Below are positions 1 through 6,119 of a stretch of DNA of 16,874 bases, piece by piece (the first letter of the stretch is position 1; every line of letters begins with the position of its first letter). Made by a program: the position numbers and the translations under genes. Where the stretch lies: contig JALKBU010001094.1 of NCBI GenBank assembly GCA_023091735.1, forward strand, positions 1-16,874, read 5' to 3'. The notes under the pieces are model-generated. The model saw nothing but the letters and a program-made list of their open reading frames with translations, searched no databases and was not told the DNA's origin. Origin of the DNA: Trichomonas tenax. Its lineage: Eukaryota; Parabasalia; Trichomonadida; Trichomonadidae.

Positions 1-2
1 CA

Positions 3-305
3 TTAACGTCTGATCAAGATAGTGCATATTTAGCTAAATCAGTAACTGAATTCTTTAACGAAAATAACATAACACATTACACAACGGAGAAACATAACCA
101 TAACATTCTTGGTATAATTAATAGACTTATTCGTACGTTAAGAGATTTAAACAGAGATAGAGACTTTACTATTGATTCAATGAATAAATTTATGAAAACA
201 TATAACGACACTATTCATTCATCTACTGGAAAACCACCGAATAAATTTACTTCATACAGATCTACCATTAGCGAGAATTTGATAAGATCCTGCGAAATAA
301 ATTGA
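3..305 (+). CDS. Maverick/Polinton integrase (rve), C-terminal part, cut by window start
   Basis: The open frame has no start in the window and stops with TGA at 303-305. It opens with LTSDQDSAY, which matches the second catalytic Asp region of retroviral-type integrases. Exactly 35 residues later, in HNILGIINRLIRTLRD, the position expected to hold the catalytic Glu carries Asn. A typical Polinton tail follows (MNKFMKTYNDTIHSSTGKPPNKF). Such integrases insert Maverick DNA into chromosomes. After the KPPNKF motif the protein ends within about 20 unfamiliar residues, with no C-terminal chromodomain, and its last 54 bases overlap the gene on the other strand. The 3' end therefore looks cut by a rearrangement, and the enzyme is probably inactive. 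Family assignment is firm; activity is inferred. Confidence 0.8.
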   Translation, partial: LTSDQDSAYLAKSVTEFFNENNITHYTTEKHNHNILGIINRLIRTLRDLNRDRDFTIDSMNKFMKTYNDTIHSSTGKPPNKFTSYRSTISENLIRSCEIN

Positions 306-629
306 GTCATCACAACCTATCCATATAGCGGGGTTATTTGTATTTTTAATAGCTGAAGCATCAACTTTTGTAGTAAGTTTATAAGTTCCTTTATAAGTAA
401 ATAATAGAATAGTATTATATAAATCAATCGCATTTTCTCCCTTAGGGCTAATATTAAATGTTGCATAAGAATTATCATTAATGTCTTTCGGTGACGCTGG
501 ATCTTTTAAGGGTACATAACGTCTATTAGTATCACCAACCTGAGTCGCATTATCAATTATATCAAAGTAACTTCTTATTTGATGATAGTGCTCAGCTGGT
601 GTGAATTCGTTTAGTTGTTCGTTCTTCAT
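252..629 (-). CDS. Maverick orphan protein, possibly N-terminal part of a capsid protein
   Basis: This 125-residue protein has an ordinary ATG start and no recognised domain. The N-terminal 50 residues are polar. From about residue 55 it is rich in predicted beta strands (YATFNIS, NTILLFTYKGTYKLTT, SIYFAGSYQILANG), which resembles the opening strands of a jelly-roll capsid protein. That reading is inferred from residue pattern only. A full Maverick major capsid protein would be several times longer. The coding end runs 54 bases into the integrase frame on the other strand, so both genes may have been joined tail to tail by a deletion. No signal peptide or membrane segment is visible, and no clear Inr lies before the start. 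Confidence 0.5.
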   Translation of the reverse strand: MKNEQLNEFTPAEHYHQIRSYFDIIDNATQVGDTNRRYVPLKDPASPKDINDNSYATFNISPKGENAIDLYNTILLFTYKGTYKLTTKVDASAIKNTNNPAIWIGCDDSIYFAGSYQILANGRSV

Positions 630-654
630 TTTTATTAAAGATAAAAAATAATAT

Positions 655-1074
655 TTAATGTAAAACTCTTACTCTTCTTCTTAATGGAGTTCTCGACTGA
701 GTAATAATTTTTTCTTTTTCAACTTGTTCAGAAATGTTAGAAACAAATTGCTTATTCTCTTCTGTATCCTTTTGACGTTCAACCGGGTTTTTATTTAAAT
801 CATTTGATTCAGTACTGTGTTCAAGAACTTCTAACATTTTCTCAAGAAACTTTTTATTCGTTACTGATTCATAAATTGAAGTATTAACTTGCTCTTCTTT
901 ATTTGGCTCAATAACGTCTTCCGTCTTTTCTTCCTTTGGTGAAGTCAATGGAACCTTTCTTTTACGAACTTGAATTTTACGGTTTTCATCAGTCATTACA
1001 TAATATAATGGATGCTGTATTCCTTTTGCGTCATTAATGATTATTGAATTTCTCTCGGATCTACTTAAGCTCAT
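655..1074 (-). CDS. Maverick small protein of the duplicated divergent pair, copy A
   Basis: This 139-residue protein is of unknown function. Its first 43 residues (beginning MSLSRSERNSIIINDAKGI and ending in the basic IQVRKRKVPL) match the minus-strand gene at 5174-5356 at 37 of 43 positions. The rest is charged and probably unstructured: a Glu/Lys-rich middle, a possible helix NKKFLEKMLEVLEH, and an Arg-rich end (RTPLRRRVRVLH). The matching head and variable tail suggest that the first 43 residues are the functional part. It is divergent from the plus-strand gene at 1128, with 53 bases between the start codons, so the two probably share a control region. It is transcribed towards the 252-629 gene, 25 bases away. 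No database family is recognised. Confidence 0.6.
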   Translation of the reverse strand: MSLSRSERNSIIINDAKGIQHPLYYVMTDENRKIQVRKRKVPLTSPKEEKTEDVIEPNKEEQVNTSIYESVTNKKFLEKMLEVLEHSTESNDLNKNPVERQKDTEENKQFVSNISEQVEKEKIITQSRTPLRRRVRVLH

Positions 1075-1127
1075 GATTTAATTGATGTTAAAAAATAATA
1101 TTTTAAATTTTTATCTCATAATAAATC

Positions 1128-1337
1128 ATGACAGACTTCGAAACTCTGAAATCGACATTAAAGGAAGAAATATTAAATGAACTCAAAGCAATAACGAAAA
1201 CAAGAAAGTCTAAAAAGACTGAACAAGCTGATGAAGGACTTACATCCTTAGAAAATAAACCAGTTAAGCCTAAACGTAAGTGTACAAGAAAACAATTAGC
1301 AGCACTTGCTGCAGGACGACAGAAGAATCCGAGGTAG
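1128..1337 (+). CDS. Maverick small basic protein, copy A, with conserved codons beyond its stop
   Basis: This 69-residue protein has an amphipathic helical N-terminus (LKSTLKEEILNELKAI), a polar linker, and a basic C-terminal motif (KPKRKCTRKQLAALAAGRQK) that could bind nucleic acid. The copy at 5386-5631 matches in the same order. The frame ends with TAG at 1335-1337, but the same frame stays open for 20 more codons rich in Lys and Glu, up to TAA at 1398-1400. The other copy shows the same layout with TGA instead of TAG. Either both copies were broken separately at one Trp codon, or the stop can be read through. Start codon choice follows the shared bases before ATG (ATAATAAATC) in both copies. 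Confidence 0.55.
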   Translation: MTDFETLKSTLKEEILNELKAITKTRKSKKTEQADEGLTSLENKPVKPKRKCTRKQLAALAAGRQKNPR

Positions 1338-1400
1338 ATCGCAAAAAGAATGAAGGAAGAAGAAAAGAAGAAGCAGGAAGAAGAAAAGAAATCAGAATAA

Positions 1401-1700
1401 CCACTAAAATTATTTTTCAAATTACTGAACTCATAAATCCTAATCTTGACTTATAAAGTAACATAAAACATCAAATTTAAACATTTTCCACTAAAAATTA
1501 TTTTTCAAATTTCCTACCCCCCAATTCCTTTCGCTTTCTTTCATTAGTTAGTTAGTCAAAAATTATTTCAAAAACTGAATAAATTTCTCTCATAACCACT
1601 AAAAATTATTTTTCAAATTTCCTACCCCCAATTCCTTTCGCTTTCTTTCATTAGTTAGTTAGTTAGTCAAAAATTATTTTTAAAAAACTGAATAGATTCT
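1401..1700. repeat. Degenerate direct repeat, about 108-bp period
   Basis: Two nearly identical units start with CCACTAAAAATTATTTTTCA at 1488 and 1596. A shorter first unit starts at 1401, just behind the small gene. Each full unit carries a pyrimidine-rich block (TTTCCTACCCCCAATTCC) and a TTAG microsatellite, with two extra TTAG in the first full unit and three in the second after CAT. The units look like recent slippage or unequal-exchange products in noncoding Maverick DNA. No gene is seen in them. Confidence 0.75.
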
Positions 1701-1794
1701 ATATAGTCATTAGTTTCAAAATCAATTTTAACGTTAATTTTGAAATCAATTCAAAAATAAATCATAATTACTTATTGAATTCATCGATATAACT

Positions 1795-2163
1795 TTATAA
1801 ACACGAATAAAACGAACAATAAGGATTAAACGGTTTTATGTAATGACCGGCTCCATCGTCTCCGAATAAACGATACTGATTGTGAATATCAAGTTCTAAT
1901 ATCGTTACTTTATTCATATATACGTTAATGTAATATATATCTTCTGTTGATTCACTGTAGAAATAATTTTTAGTATAAAATGTAAATCTGGTTCTTTTCA
2001 TTACTGTTGACCCATAAGCGATAAATTTTACATCATACTGCAATGTTATATATTCTGGTTCATCGTCTCTTTTTCCATAGTTTGTATTTCTCAGCTTTAC
2101 ATCATTCATGAATAACTTCTGTAAACGTTCGGGGAATGTTTTATAAAAAATGTACTGACTCAT
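1795..2163 (-). CDS. Maverick orphan protein, 122 aa
   Basis: The complete frame runs from ATG at 2163 to TAA and encodes a Tyr- and Phe-rich protein of unknown function. It has several short beta-like stretches (EYITLQYDVKFIAYG, TRFTFYTKNYFY, IYYINVYMNKVTILELDI), no signal peptide, no membrane segment and no Cys pattern. The high aromatic content and strand pattern would fit a small virion or structural protein of a Maverick, but this is a guess. It stands alone between two repeat blocks (1401-1700 and 2206-2310). No trichomonad Inr is evident in the AT-rich 45 bases before the start. The frame shows no sign of decay. Confidence 0.5.
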   Translation of the reverse strand: MSQYIFYKTFPERLQKLFMNDVKLRNTNYGKRDDEPEYITLQYDVKFIAYGSTVMKRTRFTFYTKNYFYSESTEDIYYINVYMNKVTILELDIHNQYRLFGDDGAGHYIKPFNPYCSFYSCL

Positions 2164-2205
2164 TCTTTACTTAGGAAATAAAAAATAAATTATTTTAAAA
2201 ACTGA

Positions 2206-2310
2206 TTAGATTTTTAAAAGTCAGGAGTTTCAAAATTAATTTTAACGTTAATTTTGTAAGAAATGAAAAATTTATTCTCTATATGGGGGGACCCTAGTTT
2301 GTAAAACTAA
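2206..2310. repeat. Noncoding Maverick block, copy A, ending in a G6ACCC motif
   Basis: This AT-rich block contains the self-complementary TTAACGTTAA and ends TATGGGGGGACCCTAGTTTG. A related block lies at 5912-6020 in the same orientation, with TAACGTTGATTTTG and ACATGGGGGACCCAAGTTTG. Shorter relatives are seen near 1700-1760 and 5840-5885. In both long copies a GC-rich hairpin follows within about 30-75 bases. It may be a Maverick regulatory or terminal segment; its function is unknown. Confidence 0.6.
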
Positions 2311-2334
2311 CTCTGTTGTGAAAATATATAAAAA

Positions 2335-2379
2335 GATGTTCGCATCCCTCGTAGCTTCGCTACGAGGGATGCGAACATC
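2335..2379. repeat. Perfect 21-bp inverted repeat with 3-base loop
   Basis: The arms 2335-2355 and 2359-2379 are perfectly complementary around the loop TTC. The stem is about half G+C in DNA that is otherwise strongly AT-rich. It lies between the 2206-2310 repeat block and a reading frame that lacks its own start. The sequence would form a very stable hairpin in RNA or a cruciform in DNA. It is not related in sequence to the second long hairpin at 6072-6119. Confidence 0.9.
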
Positions 2380-2858
2380 AAATTACTTCGTACTTCTTTC
2401 TGAGCCGCTACTTACGAGATTTTATTTACGATAAGGGTTATGCAGAAGTTGATGATGCGATAACCAAAGAAATCGAGAAGTATAGGGATAAGTCAGACAC
2501 GTATTCAAAATATTTAGAAAATACATTTAAAGACGAACAAGTTGCACGACAATTACAAGAAGCAAATGCGGATGAAGCAACAATTAAAATTAATAACTAC
2601 ATTAAAAGTATTGAAGTATCAGACGCAGGATGTCAAAACTGCAATCGTTTTGAAATTGTTTCTTTGGATAATTCATATATTACATTAAAACATAATTTAG
2701 ATTTGAAAGTTCCCAAACTCAATGATAACAGAATCGTAAAAGCATTATTTTATTTCGGTTATCAATACGCTCCTGAATGCATTATTGGATATCATTTATA
2801 CAGTAATTCAAACCAAATTCGAACCGTTATGAAAAACATTTACAACATGACATTTTGA
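2355..2858 (+). pseudogene. 5'-truncated Maverick orphan gene, possibly structural
   Basis: The frame is open for 167 codons from the TAG inside the hairpin (2352-2354) to TGA at 2856-2858, but has no usable ATG near its beginning, so the 5' end has been lost. The first 75 residues are charged and helical (DDAITKEIEKYRDKSD, DEQVARQLQEANADEATIK). The second half (from about SDAGCQNCNRFEIVSLD) alternates strands and ends with ECIIGYHLYSNSNQIRT. This second half resembles the body of Polinton structural proteins to my eye, though I cannot name a family. Absence of internal stops suggests recent truncation. The hairpin at 2335-2379 sits exactly at the truncated side. Confidence 0.45.
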
Positions 2859-3021
2859 CAACATTTGTATAAATCGTCGAAAATACTCAATTTTTCAATG
2901 AAATTACTTAAAATTTCATTGAAATTCATGATCTCAGCCATTATTACAAACAAACCACCGTTCCTAAGACGTAAAACTTTAATTTACCCCTGTTTTCAAT
3001 AAAATGTTGTCAAAATGTCAT
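2847..3021. repeat. 20-bp inverted repeat enclosing a 13-bp hairpin
   Basis: The arms at 2847-2866 and 3002-3021 (core TGACATTTTGACAACATTT and its complement) are perfect over 20 bp, with 135 bases between them. The left arm covers the stop codon of the frame at 2355-2858. Inside lies a second perfect inverted repeat: TTTCAATGAAATT at 2893-2905 and its complement at 2912-2924. The arrangement resembles a very short inverted-repeat element (MITE-like) of 175 bp, but no target duplication is clear. Confidence 0.7.
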
Positions 3022-3049
3022 ATTGTCAATGTTTTTATAGAGTTTTTTT

Positions 3050-3260
3050 GACCCGATGCACTCGGTGCAGTTTTTCAACCCCTAATTTACCCCAGAAAAT
3101 CCTCAAATTTTGTTTATTTACTCCCGCAAATCCTCAAATTTTGAAAAGTGATTTATACTAAAATAAATCGACTCGATGAACCCGGTGCACTTTTCATTTT
3201 TGCCCTAAAATTCATGAAAATCATTAATTTTCATCAAAAATTCAACATAAATGACCCTAA
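3050..3260. repeat. Degenerate tandem repeat, about 120-bp period, in noncoding DNA
   Basis: GACCCGATGCACTCGGTGCA at 3050 and GACTCGATGAACCCGGTGCA at 3170 are related and 120 bases apart. Between them AATCCTCAAATTTTG occurs twice (3099 and 3129). No gene is visible in 2859-3369. Confidence 0.55.
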
Positions 3261-3519
3261 ATTCTAATCTTGACATCGAAATTAATTTAAAACATCAATT
3301 TTTAAGCAAATGAAGCCATTAATTCAAACATAGACATCAGAATTAACCAAAAACAAAAATAACAACTGTTCACAAGAAATATTTCTTATAACAATCAATG
3401 CAATATCTTTCACTTAAATTCCATTCCTTTACAAATGCATTTAAAAAGTCATCGCACAAAATATCACGTGTTTTATCAATAAATTTTACTGATAATTTAC
3501 ATTTTAACGTAATCATATA

Positions 3520-3553
3520 AAGAGTGTCCGGAGGGGCGTGCGTATCTCAAGGC
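3520..3553 (+). repeat. mariner left terminal inverted repeat
   Basis: It matches the reverse complement of 4780-4813 at about 30 of 34 positions. The shared core is GTGTCCGGAGG followed by GCGTGCGTATCTC. The mismatches lie at positions 1, 4, 16 and 30. Confidence 0.9.
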
Positions 3554-3713
3554 ACGAATATGATAGAAACCTGCAACTAACACCCACATATAGAGCTAAT
3601 GATGAACTTAAACATATAGTAATATCAAGCCATGAATCATATTCTAATATCATGTTCGACCCTGTTTTGTAAAAATTATCCCCAATTTTTTGACGTTAAG
3701 GTCGGTTTATTTT

Positions 3714-3720
3714 TCATTTT
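3714..3720 (+). promoter_or_regulatory. Inr-like initiator before the mariner transposase
   Basis: TCATTTT fits the trichomonad initiator pattern (TCA, then pyrimidine, then A/T). It lies 8 bases from its A to the ATG at 3724, a spacing usual for these genes. It supports that ATG as the start. The match is short and could occur by chance in T-rich DNA. Confidence 0.45.
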
Positions 3721-3723
3721 TTA

Positions 3724-4738
3724 ATGGAATTCAAATTGATTGTTTATTATCTCGACGCCAAGAACCTAACAAAGAAAGAAATTATGGAAGAACTGAAACA
3801 GTTCTTCCCCGACAGTTGTCCTAGCTACTCTACAGTGTGCAGGATCCTCCAGAGAAAAAGATTGCAAATTGAAAGTCCGCCCGGAGCAAAATCTGACAAA
3901 ATCAGTCCGTCTCAATTAATCATTAGGGCGATCCTCAAAGCACTGGAAAAACAGCCATTTGCATCAGTGCGTGAGTTGGCCAAGCTCACAAAGATTCCAA
4001 AAAGCACGATTTATGATTACCTTACGGGTATAATGCAGATGAAAAACAAGCATTTAACATGGGTGCCACACGAGTTAGACCCTGAAATAAAAAAAATCGA
4101 GTTGAACTTGCAGCTGAACTTCACAATGAGCTGAGTGCAAACCTGAAACGCAAGCGACATAAAACTATAACCCTTGATGAGTCCTGGTTTTATTTCGAGT
4201 ACAGTTATGATAGCATCTGGGTACAGGAGAATGAAAACCGCCAACAAGGCCAAAGAAGATGATTTCGTCAAAACAGTGCATGTTGACAATTGTATGGACA
4301 CGGAATAAGATCCTCTTCATAGATCTTCTTCCAAAGGGTGTCAAGTTCTGCAGCACATACTTTATTAACAATATATTACAACGGATCGTTCATATGTACA
4401 AGTCGGAGAGCAGGAGTCGTCAAACAATCATCCATCTCCATATGGACAATGCCAGACCCCATACTGCAAAATGTGTCAAAGATTTTTGCGAGCGCAACGG
4501 CATCAATATCCTTCCTCACCCAGCTTATTCACCAGATATAGCACCCTCAGACTTCTACCTATTCGGTGATATCAAACTTAGGTTAAAAGGAGTATCATGT
4601 GAGTCTGGCGAAGAGGTTTTGGAAAAAGTGGACAAAATTTGCAAGGCAATTCCTCAAAAAAATTTGCAAACCGTTTTTAATGAGTGGCTTACAAGATTAG
4701 ACTTGGTGGTTAAGAATGGAGGTATGTACTATGACTAA
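3724..4738 (+). pseudogene. mariner transposase with two single-base frameshifts
   Basis: The protein lies in three successive frames. Frame one (from 3724) holds the N-terminal helix-turn-helix DNA-binding part. It shifts at the A8 run 4089-4096 into a frame containing TLDESWFYFEYS, with the first catalytic Asp (codon 4176-4178). A second shift at the A4 run 4234-4237 leads to the rest, ending with TAA at 4736-4738. The later frame has HMDNARPHTAK (Asp codon 4445-4447) and APSDFYLFGDIK (Asp codon 4550-4552), exactly 34 residues apart, the DD34D signature of mariner. Both lesions look like loss of one A in an A run, so the copy is recently inactivated. With three intact catalytic residues and good end repeats it may still be mobilised by another copy. 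Confidence 0.9.
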
Positions 4739-4779
4739 ACTATAATCTTATGCAATCAGAATCTTTCCAGCACACTCTG

Positions 4780-4813
4780 GCCTCGAGATACGCACGCACC
4801 TCCGGACACCCTA
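4780..4813 (-). repeat. mariner right terminal inverted repeat
   Basis: This is the partner of 3520-3553. It ends CCTCCGGACACCCTA, followed by the TA target duplication at 4814-4815. It starts about 40 bases after the transposase stop codon. Confidence 0.9.
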
Positions 4814-4999
4814 TATTTATGATCTTTTAATTGTTTTGAATAAACGTTTTTCTTAATTATCTCATTTTCTTTTCTATTTATCCAATATTCGTCTAATAAT
4901 TTTTTTAATAAATAAATAATCAACCTTCATCACGTTGTTTGGCAATTCTTTAAACATTAAATGACGTTTATTATTTTTCCAAACTGTCTCTGGCTCCAT

Positions 5000-5173
5000 T
5001 TATCTTATAATTAAAGATATATATTTTAAAAATTAAACTTAATCCACAAATGATTTAAAACCGTTATATAATCAGGTTAAGAAGAATAAGACCGAGCCAC
5101 AAGGGGGTTCAAGCTCATTTATCCTAGCCCGAAGCTGAGCTTGCTCAGCGGAAAGGGCTCATTTGTGTGTGTG
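5000..5173. other. Noncoding Maverick DNA with a branched hairpin
   Basis: No gene is seen. At 5126-5159, AGCCC and GGGCT enclose a perfect 7-bp stem, GCTGAGC (5134-5140) and GCTCAGC (5143-5149), with a 2-base TT loop. The stem is GC-rich in AT-rich surroundings, as with the other hairpins in this region. A short GT run (5163-5172) follows, next to the stop codon of the minus-strand gene. Confidence 0.6.
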
Positions 5174-5356
5174 TTAATTATTTGTTTCATTCTTTACTTC
5201 ATTCTTTTCTTCAGTAGTTGTTGTAGGTAATGGAACTTTTCGTTTTCTAACCTGAATGTCTCTACTTTTATCTTTCATGACATAATATAATGGATTTTTA
5301 ATTCCTTTTGCGTCATTAATAATTATCGAGTTTCTTTCAGATCGACTCAAGCTCAT
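5174..5356 (-). CDS. Maverick small protein of the duplicated divergent pair, copy B
   Basis: This 60-residue protein is the second copy of the gene at 655-1074. The first 43 residues agree at 37 positions (MSLSRSERNSIIINDAKGI, then NPLYYVM and IQVRKRKVPL). The differences fall mainly in the stretch KNPLYYVMKDKSRD. After that point this copy has only a short Thr/Glu/Asn tail, where copy A has about 95 more residues. It is either 3'-truncated or the tail is free to vary. It is divergent from the plus-strand gene at 5386, with 29 bases between starts, against 53 in copy A. Function is unknown; the conserved basic head may bind nucleic acid. Confidence 0.6.
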   Translation of the reverse strand: MSLSRSERNSIIINDAKGIKNPLYYVMKDKSRDIQVRKRKVPLPTTTTEEKNEVKNETNN

Positions 5357-5385
5357 TAATTAATTTTTTTATCCCATAATAAATC

Positions 5386-5631
5386 ATGAAATGCGAACAA
5401 TCCCGGGCACAGAGTGACTTGACAGACATTAAAGCTCTTAAATCATCTTTGAAGGAAGAAATATTAAACGAACTCAAAGCATCACAGAAGCCAAAGAAGA
5501 ATAAAATGTCTGATAAAAAGACAGATGCAGGATTCACTCCAACAGAAGAAAAACAAGTTAAACCTAAACGTAAATGCAATGAAAAGCAGTTATCAGCTCT
5601 TGCAGCAAGAAGAGAGAAGAATCCGAGATGA
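5386..5631 (+). CDS. Maverick small basic protein, copy B, with conserved codons beyond its stop
   Basis: This 81-residue protein is the second copy of the gene at 1128-1337. The shared parts are the helix LKSSLKEEILNELKA and the basic motif KPKRKCNEKQLSALAARREK, ending in NPR. It has a 12-residue longer N-terminus. The ATG at 5386 lies at the same place as in copy A relative to the shared ATAATAAATC. The frame stops with TGA at 5629-5631 and stays open for 19 more codons to TAA at 5689-5691. Those codons match the ones after the TAG in copy A (I-S-K-C-M-R-E against I-A-K-R-M-K-E, then Lys/Glu-rich). Function is unknown. Confidence 0.55.
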   Translation: MKCEQSRAQSDLTDIKALKSSLKEEILNELKASQKPKKNKMSDKKTDAGFTPTEEKQVKPKRKCNEKQLSALAARREKNPR

Positions 5632-5691
5632 ATAAGTAAATGTATGAGAGAAGCAAAGAAGAAGGAGGAAGAACAGAAGAAGACTGAATAA

Positions 5692-6071
5692 AACATTTTT
5701 GCATTATTTTTGTTATAGGTGACATTTCGAGTGAGTTTTCGGGTGAGATCTCACTTCCTCACATTGACATAGTTTTAAGTCATAAATTCTATCACTAATG
5801 GGAAAATAAATTATATCATATATTTAAAATAATAAATTAAGGCTGATTTTGAAATTTATGAAATCTTTAATTCCATATAGAGGAGCGAGGGCTCTTTTTA
5901 AGAGCTTGACATTTTAAAAAGTCATAAGATTTAAAATTAATAATAACGTTGATTTTGAATTTTATAAAAATTTTAATCCCTACATGGGGGACCCAAGTTT
6001 GCACTATTGACTCTGACAAGGTCTGACGTGTAAAGTTGTTTTTACGTTTGAACGATGAGTGTTACCATTAA
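5692..6071. repeat. Noncoding Maverick repeats, copy B
   Basis: No gene is seen. The block 5912-6020 is a relative of 2206-2310, including the AACGTTGATTTTG part and ACATGGGGGACCCAAGTTTG. A weaker relative of its centre (GATTTTGAAATTTATGAAAT) lies at 5843. At 5891-5905 a small perfect hairpin (GCTCTT, loop TTT, AAGAGC) follows a GAGCGAGG motif. The same-orientation order of gene pair, repeat and hairpin parallels the left copy. Confidence 0.6.
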
Positions 6072-6119
6072 AGAAATTGGCAAGGTCGAGGGCTTTAGAC
6101 CTCGACCTTGCCAATTTCT
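6072..6119. repeat. Perfect 20-bp inverted repeat with 8-base loop
   Basis: The arms 6072-6091 and 6100-6119 are perfectly complementary (AGAAATTGGCAAGGTCGAGG and its complement) around GCTTTAGA. As at 2335-2379, the stem is richer in G+C than its surroundings. It follows a GGGGGACCC repeat block and abuts a broken coding sequence, here the 3' end of the hAT remnant. Confidence 0.9.

Larger units (their letters stand above)
3520..4813 (+). mobile_element. mariner transposon, near-complete, inserted at TA
   Basis: The element is 1294 bp. Its ends are inverted repeats of about 34 bp (AAGAGTGTCCGGAGG on the left, and TAGGGTGTCCGGAGG as the reverse complement of the right), flanked by TA at 3518-3519 and 4814-4815. 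It carries one transposase gene in plus orientation, now frameshifted. Size, TA target and DD34D transposase place it in the mariner family, which is known to be abundant in Trichomonas. It lies inside a minus-strand Maverick gene, so it is younger than that Maverick copy. Confidence 0.92.
3370..4999 (-). pseudogene. Small Maverick gene split by the mariner insertion
   Basis: A minus-strand frame starts with ATG at 4997-4999 (MEPETVWKNNKRHLMFKELP) and runs to the mariner right end. It resumes directly at the mariner left end and stops with TGA at 3370-3372, giving about 110 residues if the transposon and one TA are ignored. The rejoined frame fits without loss at the TA target. A separate one-base shift lies in the T7 run at 4900-4906 (A7 in coding sense), so the gene was broken at least twice. 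The protein is Lys-rich with a C-terminal CIDC motif (NLSERYCIDCYKKYFL) that could hold metal with an upstream Cys. No family is recognised. Loss of this gene suggests the Maverick copy is dead. Confidence 0.6.
1..6071. mobile_element. Remains of a Maverick/Polinton DNA transposon (incomplete)
   Basis: The stretch begins inside a Polinton-type integrase and continues with small orphan genes on both strands, separated by AT-rich repeated DNA, which is the usual look of trichomonad Mavericks. One gene pair occurs twice in the same orientation, as do several noncoding blocks, so either two copies or an internal duplication lie here. No polymerase B, ATPase, protease or complete capsid gene is present, and no long terminal inverted repeat was seen. 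The left end is outside the window. The right end is placed where the second long hairpin meets the hAT remnant, which is an inference. A mariner element is nested inside at 3520-4813. Confidence 0.6.

Noticed and set aside
1335..1337. Alternative genetic code reading TAG/TGA as amino acids
   Set aside because: The long host genes use these as ordinary stops or lack them inside, and trichomonads use the standard code.
1103..1420. Minus-strand frame rich in Phe and Ser opposite the small basic gene
   Set aside because: It is the complement of Lys/Glu codons. The plus-strand frame is the one conserved between the two copies.
2206..2310. Long terminal inverted repeat of the Maverick
   Set aside because: The related block at 5912-6020 is in the same orientation, so it is a direct repeat, not a terminal inverted repeat.
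3576..3593. ACTAACACCCACATATAG in the mariner leader, also intron-end-like
   Set aside because: No matching 5' splice site, and it lies in the transposon's untranslated part.
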